DNA of 12,909 nt. It comes from DAOTWP01 sp034435675. Lineage in GTDB: Bacteria > Chloroflexota > Anaerolineae > Aggregatilineales > Phototrophicaceae. Under the pieces are notes generated by a model that worked only from the letters and a program-made list of their open reading frames with translations, did no database searches and had not been told where the DNA came from. Made by a program: the position numbers and the translations under genes. Below are positions 6,095 through 12,792 of the stretch, piece by piece (within the stretch, counting starts at the first letter, position 1; the number at the start of each line of letters is the position of its first letter). The stretch lies in contig DAOTWP010000097.1 of NCBI GenBank assembly GCA_034435675.1, positions 1 through 12,909 on the forward strand, in the 5' to 3' direction.

Positions 6095-8644
6095 ATGCTG
6101 CCACTGCGCCTGAAACTGAAAAACTTCCTGCCCTACCGCTCCCCCGATACGATCCAGTTTGAGGGCATTCACCTTGCCTGCCTGACCGGGCACAACGGCG
6201 CGGGCAAGTCGTCGCTGCTGGACGCGATCACCTGGGTGCTGTGGGGCAAGGCACGCGCCAAACGCGAGGATGATCTCGTGCATCTGGGGCAGCAGGAGAT
6301 GTTCGTCGAACTGGACTTCGAACAGGAGGGCATTATTTACCGGGTGCTGCGCCAGCGGGCACGCGGCAGAAGCGGCTCCGCCAAGCTGACGCTGTTTTCG
6401 GTGGATGCCGACAACAAGCTCAATACGCTCAACGAGCCGAGCATCGCCGACACACAGCGCAAGATCAACCAGATCATGCGGCTGGACTATGAAACGTTCG
6501 TCAATTCTGCCTATCTCCAGCAGGGCAAGGCAGACGCCTTCACGCTCAAGACCCCGGCACAGCGCAAGCAGATTCTGGCGGACATCCTGGGCTTGAAGCA
6601 GTGGGAAACCTACGAGGAGCGCGTCAAGGAACAGCTCAAGGATATTGACCGCCAGCTTTATTCCACGCAGGAGCAGCTCGAGGGTATCGAAAAAGAGCTG
6701 GCAAAAGAACCGGCGATGCAGCGCGCCGAGGCGGAAGCGCAGCAGGCACACGTCGAAGCGCAGCAGGCGCTTGCCGCTGCCGAAGCGCGCCTGAAGCAGG
6801 TCGAGTACGCGCCCGCGCAGATGGAGGCGGCAAAAGACCGCCAGCACGACCTGCGGCGGCAGAGTGGCGCGCGCCAGCACGACCTCGAAGAAGTGAATGC
6901 CAAAATCGGTTGGCAGTTAGAGCGCATCAGCGGTTTTGAGCAGATGATCGCCGCGCGCGCGGAAATTGAGCAAGGCTACAACACGCTGCAAGAGGCACGG
7001 CAGGCAGACAAGGCGCTGGGCGACAAGCTCAAGCAGTTGAGCGCCCTGCGCGACCTGCGCGGCAAACAGGAAACCGCCCTGAGCAACGCCCGCACCCGGC
7101 TGGAAGGCGAAGTGCTGGCGCTGCAAGGGCGCATTGCCGATGCCCAGCGCAGCATCGCCCAGGCAGACGACACCGCGCTGGAAAATGCGCAGGTCGAGGT
7201 CAATGCCCTGCTGGCGCTGCAACTGGAACGTGACGGCTTGCAGGAAACCAGCATCCGCCTGCGCGAAGAACGCAGCAGCCTGGAAGCGCTGCGCAAGAAC
7301 CTGACCGCGCAGGGCAAAGAACAGAGCGAACGCGAAAAAACGCTGGCAAAGATCGAAGGCGCGGTTTGCCCTTTGTGCGGACAGCCGCTGACCGAAGACC
7401 ACCGCCAGCAGCTGCTTGCTGAGCTTCAGCAGCAGGTCGAGGCGCTGCGCGCGCAGTACCGCGAAGCGAACGAACGGATGTCCCAGACCGATGAGCAGGT
7501 GCAGGCGAACCAGCGCCGCGTGCAGGACTACAACGAAGCGCTCAAGCGCCTGCCCGACCTCAACGCGCGCGTCGGCGAACTGCGCGCCCAGGCAGACGCC
7601 GCCGCCGAAGCCGCCCGGCGTATGGCGCAGGACAGCGACCAGTTGGTCGAAGTGCAGGCGGGGCTGGCATCCGAAAACTTTGCGCCGGAAGTGCGCCAGC
7701 AGCTTGCCGAACTGGACAGACAGATTGCCGCGCTGGGCTATGACAGCGACAGTCATTCCGCCGCCCAGCAGCAGCTTGAGGCATACCGCGAATACGAGGA
7801 ACGCCAGACGCAGTTGCGCATCGCGATGGAATCACTGGCAGATGCCCAGATCGCGCTGGTGTCTGAACAGAACCGCAAGGTGCGGCTGGAAAACGCGCTG
7901 CAAGAAGACCAGCGGCTGCTTGAACAGATCGAGGAAGAAATCAAGCGTTTGAGCGTGCTGGTCGAGGAATATCACGCGCGCAACAAAGAGGCGAACGCCT
8001 ACCGCACGCGCGAACGCGAAATGAACAACCGGCTGGTGGCACTGCGGCAGGAGCTTCAGGCGCTGGCATTCCAGCGGGAGCGCAAACAGCGCCTGCAGGA
8101 ACGCCAGGAACTGCTGCGGCATGATGAAGCCGTCTACAAAGAACTGCGCCTTGCCTTCGGCAAAAATGGTATCCCGGCGATGATTATCGAAACCGCGATT
8201 CCCGAACTGGAAGCAAGCGCCAACCGCCTGCTCTCCCGCATGACCGACGGGCGCATGCACCTCAAGCTGAACACCCAGCGTGAGAAGATTACCGGCGGCA
8301 TGGCGGAAACGCTGGACATCGAAATTGCCGACGAACTCGGCACGCGCAGCTACGATCTGTACAGCGGCGGCGAGGCATTCCGCATTGACTTCGCGCTGCG
8401 GGTGGCGCTGTCGCAGCTTCTGGCGCGGCGGGCGGGCGCGCAGTTGCGCACACTGTTTATTGACGAAGGCTTCGGCAGTCAGGACGACGACGGACGTAAC
8501 AAGCTGGTCGAGGCGATCACCGCGATTCAGAGTGAGTTTGACCTGATTCTGGTGATTACGCACATTGAGGAACTGCGCGACAGTTTCCCCGTGCATATCG
8601 TCGTCGAAAAAACGAGCGAAGGCAGCCGCATCGCTGTGCGCTGA
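6095..8644 (+). CDS. SbcC/Rad50-like SMC-family ATPase
   Basis: An 849-residue ATPase with the full Rad50/SbcC layout. The N-terminal ATPase half has Walker A GHNGAGKSS (32-40) and a Q-loop in YLQQGKADAF (~140-149). Two long coiled-coil arms (~165-420 and ~435-680, rich in Gln, Glu, Ala and Arg) flank a zinc hook CPLC (425-428). The C-terminal half carries the ABC signature YSGGEAFR (756-763), Walker B RTLFIDEGFG (785-794, D790 and E791), a D-loop and ITHIEEL (switch His 823). Family members pair with an Mre11/SbcD nuclease to process DNA ends and hairpins. No nuclease gene lies in the window, so the partner, if any, is elsewhere. It is shorter than E. coli SbcC (about 1050 residues), mainly through shorter coils. 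No strong ribosome binding site is seen (gagag 7 bases upstream). I leave the symbol blank because SbcC and Rad50-like subfamilies are not separable here. Confidence 0.94.
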   Translation: MLPLRLKLKNFLPYRSPDTIQFEGIHLACLTGHNGAGKSSLLDAITWVLWGKARAKREDDLVHLGQQEMFVELDFEQEGIIYRVLRQRARGRSGSAKLTLFSVDADNKLNTLNEPSIADTQRKINQIMRLDYETFVNSAYLQQGKADAFTLKTPAQRKQILADILGLKQWETYEERVKEQLKDIDRQLYSTQEQLEGIEKELAKEPAMQRAEAEAQQAHVEAQQALAAAEARLKQVEYAPAQMEAAKDRQHDLRRQSGARQHDLEEVNAKIGWQLERISGFEQMIAARAEIEQGYNTLQEARQADKALGDKLKQLSALRDLRGKQETALSNARTRLEGEVLALQGRIADAQRSIAQADDTALENAQVEVNALLALQLERDGLQETSIRLREERSSLEALRKNLTAQGKEQSEREKTLAKIEGAVCPLCGQPLTEDHRQQLLAELQQQVEALRAQYREANERMSQTDEQVQANQRRVQDYNEALKRLPDLNARVGELRAQADAAAEAARRMAQDSDQLVEVQAGLASENFAPEVRQQLAELDRQIAALGYDSDSHSAAQQQLEAYREYEERQTQLRIAMESLADAQIALVSEQNRKVRLENALQEDQRLLEQIEEEIKRLSVLVEEYHARNKEANAYRTREREMNNRLVALRQELQALAFQRERKQRLQERQELLRHDEAVYKELRLAFGKNGIPAMIIETAIPELEASANRLLSRMTDGRMHLKLNTQREKITGGMAETLDIEIADELGTRSYDLYSGGEAFRIDFALRVALSQLLARRAGAQLRTLFIDEGFGSQDDDGRNKLVEAITAIQSEFDLILVITHIEELRDSFPVHIVVEKTSEGSRIAVR

Positions 8645-8703
8645 GCGCAGTGCTGCGGACTGTTGCATCAATTCTTGTCTTTGACCTGTAGAAATGTGAA
8701 CCG

Positions 8704-9741
8704 ATGAGCGACACCACAACACCACTCAATATCGCCGTGACCGGCAGCGGCTACTGGGGACCCAACCTGATCCGCAATATCGCCATGCTGCCGGATGCCC
8801 GTCTGCATACCGTCTGTGACCTCAACGAGAAGGCGCTGGCACAGAATCGCCAGCGCTATCCCGGTGTGAAGACCACCACACAGTACAGCGAGGTGCTGGC
8901 AGACCCGGAGATTCACGGCATCGTCCTCGCCACGCCGGCGGTCAGCCATTTTGAGCTGGCGCTGGCGGCACTTCAGGCAGGCAAGCATGTGCTGGTCGAA
9001 AAACCGCTGGCAATGCGTTCTGCCGATGCGCTGACCCTGACTGAAACCGCCCGGCAGCAGGGGCGTGTGCTGATGGTCGGGCATGTGTTCGAGTACAACC
9101 CGGCAGTCGTGGCACTGCGCGACATGGTGCAGCGCGGCGACCTGGGGCGCGTGCTGTATCTCTATTCGGCACGCCTCAATCTGGGCATCATTCGCGATGA
9201 CCTTAACGTCATGTGGAATCTGGCACCGCACGATTTCAGCATCATTAACTATGTGCTGGGCGAACAACCGGCAGCAATCGCCGCGCGGGGCTACCGCCTG
9301 CTGGGGCGCACGCTGGAAGATGTCGCCTTTGTTACGATTGAGTATCCCGGCGGTATCGTCGCGCAGGTGCATGTGAGCTGGCTGGACCCCAACAAAACGC
9401 GCGGTATGACCGTCGTCGGCGAGAACAAAATGGTCGTCTACAACGATGTCAGCCAGGATGAACGCCTGCGCGTTTATGATAAAGGGGTGCTGCTGGATAA
9501 AATTCCCGATGCCTATGGCGAATTCCGGCTGCTGACCCGCACGGGCGATGTCCACATCCCCAACTTGCCAACCACCGAACCGCTGCGGGCGGAATGCCAG
9601 CACTTTGTCGAGTGCATGCGCACCGGCAAAACGCCGCTGACCGACGGCGCGGACGGCTACCGCGTGGTGCGCATGCTGGAAGCGGCGGACGAGTCGCTGC
9701 GCGGGGGTGGAATAGCCGTGCCGCTGGCGCTGCAATTATAA
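8704..9741 (+). CDS. Gfo/Idh/MocA oxidoreductase, nucleotide-sugar 3-dehydrogenase-like
   Basis: A 345-residue oxidoreductase, clearly distinct from the one at 4887-5945. The Rossmann fold has a proper loop GSGYWGPN (14-21), the EKP motif is VEKPLA (K100), and the catalytic region reads WNLAPHDFSI (H176, D177). Phrases such as YWGPNLIRN, GHVFEYNPAV and HVSWLDPNK recall the subgroup that includes WlbA/WbpB-type UDP-N-acetyl-hexosamine 3-dehydrogenases, so a nucleotide-sugar or amino-sugar substrate is plausible; this is recognition from memory, not a search result. No aminotransferase or glycosyltransferase neighbours support a glycan pathway. It begins 59 bases after the SbcC-like stop and is followed after 42 bases by the SDR gene, with which it is probably co-transcribed. 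No clear Shine-Dalgarno precedes the ATG. Confidence 0.9.
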   Translation: MSDTTTPLNIAVTGSGYWGPNLIRNIAMLPDARLHTVCDLNEKALAQNRQRYPGVKTTTQYSEVLADPEIHGIVLATPAVSHFELALAALQAGKHVLVEKPLAMRSADALTLTETARQQGRVLMVGHVFEYNPAVVALRDMVQRGDLGRVLYLYSARLNLGIIRDDLNVMWNLAPHDFSIINYVLGEQPAAIAARGYRLLGRTLEDVAFVTIEYPGGIVAQVHVSWLDPNKTRGMTVVGENKMVVYNDVSQDERLRVYDKGVLLDKIPDAYGEFRLLTRTGDVHIPNLPTTEPLRAECQHFVECMRTGKTPLTDGADGYRVVRMLEAADESLRGGGIAVPLALQL

Positions 9742-9783
9742 GCTTAACATCAGGCAACACAGGCTGGAGAGGAGAGCACAGAG

Positions 9784-10506
9784 ATGATAGGTCAGGTTAT
9801 TGACAAAACGGTCATGATTACCGGTGCAACAGGCAATCTGGGCAGTGCCGTCACCCGCGCGTTCGTGGCGGTGGGCGCGCGCGTGGTTATGGTCGATATG
9901 CAGCAGGAGCGCATGGACGCGCTGGCACAGGAACTTGCGCTGGATGCGGGGCATTATCTGCCGCTGGTGCTGGATGTGACCAACCCGGACAGTGTGAATG
10001 CGGCGCTGGGCAAGGTGACGGAGCGTTTTGGGCATCTGGACGCCCTGGTCCATACAGTGGGCGGCTATGCGTCGGGCGATCCGGTGCATGCGGGCAACCT
10101 GGACGTGTGGCACAAAATGCTGACGCTCAACGCCACCGGTGTTTATGTGCTGTGCGGCGCGGTGGCACAGCACATGCTCGACAAGGGGGTGTCCGGCAGC
10201 ATCAGCGTGATTCTGGCGAAAGCCGCTTTGGGCGGCATGAAAAATGGCGCGGCATATGTCGCCAGCAAAGCCGCCGCGCAGCGCGTCGTGGAGAGTATGG
10301 CGCTGGAACTGAAAGACAGCGGCATTCGCGTCAACGGCGTGCTGCCCAGCATCATTGATACGCCCGCCAACCGCAAGGATATGCCCAATGCCGATTTCAG
10401 CAAGTGGGTTGCCCCGGCGGAACTGGCGAACGCGCTGCTCTTTCTGACGTCGGATGCTGCCAGCGGCGTCACCGGCGCAACACTCGAAGTTTACGGGCGC
10501 GTGTAA
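9784..10506 (+). CDS. Short-chain dehydrogenase, dihydropteridine-reductase-like
   Basis: A 240-residue classical-length SDR. The cofactor loop is TGATGNLG (14-21); D38 at the end of the second strand suggests NAD(H) preference. The NAG motif is replaced by TVGG (91-94). YxxxK is present as YVASK (Y158, K162), but the residue 13 before the Tyr, normally the catalytic Ser, is Ala145 within the phrase AKAAL. The C-terminal stretch D192-W208 fits DTPxNRKxMPxADFSxW. Both features are, from memory, those of eukaryotic quinoid dihydropteridine reductase (QDPR), which also has Ala at the Ser position. I therefore infer a QDPR-like reductase; the natural substrate, whether a pterin or not, is open. 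A strong purine-rich site gagaggagag lies about 8 bases before the ATG. It is likely in one transcript with the oxidoreductase upstream. Confidence 0.88.
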   Translation: MIGQVIDKTVMITGATGNLGSAVTRAFVAVGARVVMVDMQQERMDALAQELALDAGHYLPLVLDVTNPDSVNAALGKVTERFGHLDALVHTVGGYASGDPVHAGNLDVWHKMLTLNATGVYVLCGAVAQHMLDKGVSGSISVILAKAALGGMKNGAAYVASKAAAQRVVESMALELKDSGIRVNGVLPSIIDTPANRKDMPNADFSKWVAPAELANALLFLTSDAASGVTGATLEVYGRV

Positions 10507-10518
10507 CCACAGGCACTA

Positions 10519-10547
10519 TTGTCTGCCGTTCAGACCAGCAGTATAAT
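10519..10547 (+). promoter_or_regulatory. Sigma70-type promoter of the PadR gene
   Basis: TTGTCT (10519-10524) is separated by exactly 17 bases from a perfect TATAAT (10542-10547). The start site would fall near 10554, about 34 bases before the PadR ATG and inside the inverted repeat at 10548-10575. It shows that padR has its own transcript and need not depend on readthrough from the SDR. Confidence 0.7.
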
Positions 10548-10575
10548 CGTAATATATCGACAGCGATGTATTACG
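10548..10575. promoter_or_regulatory. Candidate PadR operator (12-bp inverted repeat)
   Basis: The arms cgtaatatatcg (10548-10559) and cgatgtattacg (10564-10575) pair at 11 of 12 positions around the spacer acag. The repeat abuts the -10 box and covers the expected start site, so a bound dimer would block transcription. PadR regulators are often autoregulated through dyads with AT-rich ATGT/ACAT-like half-sites, and the atgta in the right arm fits this. Confidence 0.65.
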
Positions 10576-10587
10576 AAGCGATAGGTT

Positions 10588-11211
10588 ATGAGCGAGAAGA
10601 TGGAGCGCGAGTTCACCACACTGGAATATCTGGTGCTGGGGCTAATCAGCATGGAGCCGCAGTCCGGGTACACGATCATCAACTACTTCGAGGATGAGTC
10701 CTACAGTTGGAGTGCCAGTCCCGGCTCGGTATATCCGATGCTCAAACGGTTGGAAAAGCTTGATGTGCTGCAGGGCGAACTGGAGATGACCCATGACACG
10801 CGCCCGCGCAAAATCTATACACTGACAGAACGCGGCGAACAGGTGCTGGATGAATGGCTGCGTACCCCGCCGGATGCCGCGCCGCTGACCGAGGAGCGCG
10901 AAAAGGCGATGTGGAAGTTCCTGTTTATGGGCAAGCGCTTCAACACGGCAGATGTGCTGAAATGGCTGGATGCGTGGGAGGAACGGTTGAGCGTGTGGAA
11001 TGTTGGGCGCAGCCTGTTTCGCGATTACACCAAAGAGGCAATGGACTCGATCGGGATTGCCGACCTGCGCACCTCGATACACCAGCAACTGCTGATTGAG
11101 CAGAACATCATGGAAGTGAACATGCAGCGCATGTGGATTCAGATGGCACGCGGGCGCTTGATGGCGCTGGGGCAGCAGACCGGCGAACACACGACGGTCA
11201 GCGATAGCTGA
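10588..11211 (+). CDS. PadR-family transcriptional regulator
   Basis: A 207-residue regulator. The N-terminal winged helix (~8-90) shows the family pattern: YLVLGLISMEPQSGYTI, then GSVYPMLKRLEKLDVL for the recognition helix, and RPRKIYTLTERGEQVLDEWL for the wing and following helix. The C-terminal half (~95-190) is helical and matches the longer PadR subtype with a Vir_act_alpha_C-like dimerisation/effector domain. PadR proteins are usually repressors released by small aromatic or toxic ligands. The start is preceded by a weak agg; an in-frame ATG at 10600 is an alternative start, losing four residues. Its own promoter carries a 12-bp dyad, so autorepression is likely. Targets beyond itself cannot be named; no efflux pump, the common PadR target, is adjacent. 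Confidence 0.92.
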   Translation: MSEKMEREFTTLEYLVLGLISMEPQSGYTIINYFEDESYSWSASPGSVYPMLKRLEKLDVLQGELEMTHDTRPRKIYTLTERGEQVLDEWLRTPPDAAPLTEEREKAMWKFLFMGKRFNTADVLKWLDAWEERLSVWNVGRSLFRDYTKEAMDSIGIADLRTSIHQQLLIEQNIMEVNMQRMWIQMARGRLMALGQQTGEHTTVSDS

Positions 11212-11367
11212 AAGTCATCCGGGGAATTGCCTAAAAAGACATGGTTAATCTCTCATAACTGTGTTACAGTTTGCGCCGAAAGTTTTCTGCGGGGACGCCG
11301 GTCAGCGCGTGTCTCCACCAGAAAGGGCAGTTTGCGCTCCGCTAAGATCATTCGAAAGGCGAAATCG

Positions 11368-11541
11368 ATGCCCAACCACAAGAATCACCTGCTTGGTCCC
11401 GATGAGGACTTCGAAGACGAGGATGACGACTTCGATTATGAAGACGACGATCTCGACGACGACGACCTCGACGACGATGATGACGATTTTGACGATGATG
11501 ATGATGACTTTGACGACGATGAGGACGACGAGGAACTATAG
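11368..11541 (+). CDS. Poly-acidic microprotein (57 residues)
   Basis: After an 11-residue head (MPNHKNHLLGP) the remaining 46 residues contain 38 Asp or Glu, broken by single Phe, Tyr or Leu residues every 3-7 positions (F15, F22, Y24, L28, L33, F40, F47, L57). The start is supported by gaaagg about 8 bases upstream of the ATG. A longer reading from a TTG at 11227 is possible but its codons lack the GC-rich third positions of the other genes, so I read 11227-11367 as untranslated leader. No folded domain or signal peptide is visible; the protein should be strongly negative and disordered. Similar acidic tails occur in the RNA polymerase delta subunit and in DNA-mimic proteins, but the delta N-terminal domain is absent. 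I do not recognise a family. Low-complexity DNA (gac/gat runs) could vary in length by slippage. Confidence 0.68.
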   Translation: MPNHKNHLLGPDEDFEDEDDDFDYEDDDLDDDDLDDDDDDFDDDDDDFDDDEDDEEL

Positions 11542-11664
11542 CCTTCGCGTTTAAGCCAGCCGCCCGAAAGCATTCTCCCGATCCCAAGTCGTCGGCGGCA
11601 GAGGCTCAAGACATCGGCAGCTTGCTGTACTGCCCATTCGTGGACAATTGTAGTGTGCTGGTTG

Positions 11665-11693
11665 TTGATCCTCTTGGAACAAACCTATATAAC
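11665..11693 (+). promoter_or_regulatory. Candidate sigma70-type promoter upstream of the phosphatase gene
   Basis: TTGATC (11665-11670) and TATAAC (11688-11693, five of six) are spaced by 17 bases. The start would be near 11700, at the foot of the terminator hairpin at 11697-11729, so a transcript from here would have to pass that hairpin before reaching the gene at 11912. Otherwise 11542-11664 shows nothing that I can identify. Confidence 0.4.
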
Positions 11694-11696
11694 CAT

Positions 11697-11729
11697 AACG
11701 CCGGGATGACTGATCAACCCGGCGTTTTT
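11697..11729 (+). terminator. Intrinsic terminator hairpin
   Basis: The arms aacgccggg (11697-11705) and cccggcgtt (11718-11726) pair perfectly over 9 bases around a 12-base loop, and run into five T residues (11725-11729). This is the best intrinsic terminator in the window. It probably ends the transcript of the acidic microprotein, whose stop codon is 155 bases upstream. Confidence 0.75.
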
Positions 11730-11821
11730 GCGGCGCGCCACCGCCCTGCCGACTCTTGCAGTTTGCGCCGCCAGCGCCTAAAGTTGTGAACAGCGCGCAG
11801 AACTGCGCCCACCCAGAACGC

Positions 11822-11902
11822 GGGGTCAAGAACCTGTCCGTCAACCCGGATACGGGGAGTAATCCCTTGATTCAGGAAGACGGGCTTACGAATCGACACT
11901 AA
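11822..11902. repeat. Short copy of the dispersed inverted repeat
   Basis: The outer flanks match those of the repeat at 2636-2885: tcaagaacctgtccgt here against ttaagaacctatccgt there on the left, and gggcttacg...gacacta against gggtttacg...gacacta on the right. The two arms (gtccgtcaacccgg from 11837, and cgggcttacgaat from 11881) form an imperfect dyad with no long centre. The right arm contains tcaggaag (11872-11879), the complement of cttcctga found in the left arm of the first copy. The repeat ends just at the ribosome binding site of the next gene and so forms its leader. Confidence 0.62.
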
Positions 11903-11911
11903 GGCATTACG

Positions 11912-12751
11912 ATGATCACTATTGATTACACTCCCATTTTTGACGCAGTGCGGCAGGCGGCACAATTGTGCGCGCAGGTGCAGCACACCCGCATTGCCAG
12001 CGCGCAGAACAACCCGGAACAGGACGATGTGCGTGGTATTGCCCGCAAGACCGGCGCGGAACCGGTAACGATTGCCGATTACGGGTCGCAGGCGCTGCTC
12101 TGCCGCGCCATCAGCCGCGCGTACCCTGCCGCCGCTGTCATCGCGGAAGAAGGCGGCACCGCGTTCAGCACCCTGCTCAGCGACACCGATCAGCAGGCGG
12201 TTGCCGGGCTGGTGGGCGCGGTGCTGGGCGGGGTGATGGGCGCGCCCACCTACCCGACGCAGCCAGGCGGCTATATCTTTGCGGCGCAGAATGGCAGCGG
12301 CTATGCTTACCCGCTGAACGGCGAGGGCACACCGCGCACCCTGCGCGCCTCTGAACGCACTGCCCCGCAGGATGTGCGTGTGGTCGAAAGTGTCGAGAAG
12401 AGCCACGCCAGCCGCGCGGTGATGGCGCAGGTTCGTGAACGCGCGGGCTTTGGTGCCGCACAGGTGCAGTTGCTTGACAGTCAGGAGAAATACTCGATGG
12501 TCGCCGCCGGGGATGCTGACCTGTACCTGCGACTGCCGCGCATGCACAGCACCCGCCCGCATATGATCTGGGATCATGCGCCGGGGGCGTCACTGGTCTA
12601 TGCAGCAGGCGGCACGGTAACAGACGTAGACGGCTCGCCGCTGGACTTTGCGCAGGGCAAAACGCTGGCGAAGAATCGCGGTATGATCGTCAGCAACGGC
12701 AAAATTCACGATGCCGTTGTACGCGCCGCGCAGGAAGTGCTCAACCTGTAA
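11912..12751 (+). CDS. Inositol-monophosphatase/HAL2-family protein lacking the central DPxDGT motif
   Basis: A 279-residue member of the Mg-dependent, lithium-sensitive phosphatase family, closest in phrasing to 3'(2'),5'-bisphosphate nucleotidases. Visible motifs: EPVTIADYGSQ (50-60), AVIAEEGG (75-82, metal ligands E79/E80), VESVEKSHASR (158-168, HAL2-like) and WDHAPGASLVYAAGG (220-234, metal ligand D221). The expected DPxDGTxxF block, which should lie between the AEEGG and the GVMGAP/GGYIF segments, is absent: VGAVLG (101-106) runs straight into GVMGAPTYP. Length is about 45-60 residues below the usual HAL2-like size, which agrees with an in-frame internal deletion. Without that Asp pair normal catalysis is doubtful, yet the frame is intact. 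aagg lies 7 bases upstream of the ATG. A sequence or assembly deletion is an alternative. Confidence 0.85.
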   Translation: MITIDYTPIFDAVRQAAQLCAQVQHTRIASAQNNPEQDDVRGIARKTGAEPVTIADYGSQALLCRAISRAYPAAAVIAEEGGTAFSTLLSDTDQQAVAGLVGAVLGGVMGAPTYPTQPGGYIFAAQNGSGYAYPLNGEGTPRTLRASERTAPQDVRVVESVEKSHASRAVMAQVRERAGFGAAQVQLLDSQEKYSMVAAGDADLYLRLPRMHSTRPHMIWDHAPGASLVYAAGGTVTDVDGSPLDFAQGKTLAKNRGMIVSNGKIHDAVVRAAQEVLNL

Positions 12752-12792
12752 GCCTGCGGTGATTTTGCCGCCGCGCGAGGTTTCGCCTGGTA

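Noticed and set aside
8668..9735. Minus-strand open frame of 355 residues
   Set aside because: It is longer than the sense gene on the other strand, but the sense gene has full family motifs while this product is His- and Gln-rich with no domain, typical of an antisense shadow.
11542..11696. Possible small RNA gene between the acidic microprotein and the terminator
   Set aside because: No recognisable 6S, SRP, tmRNA or riboswitch features and no convincing promoter at its left end.
11714..12577. Minus-strand open frame of 287 residues over the phosphatase gene
   Set aside because: It would run through the terminator region and the inverted repeat, has no known motif, and opposes a gene with recognisable phosphatase motifs.
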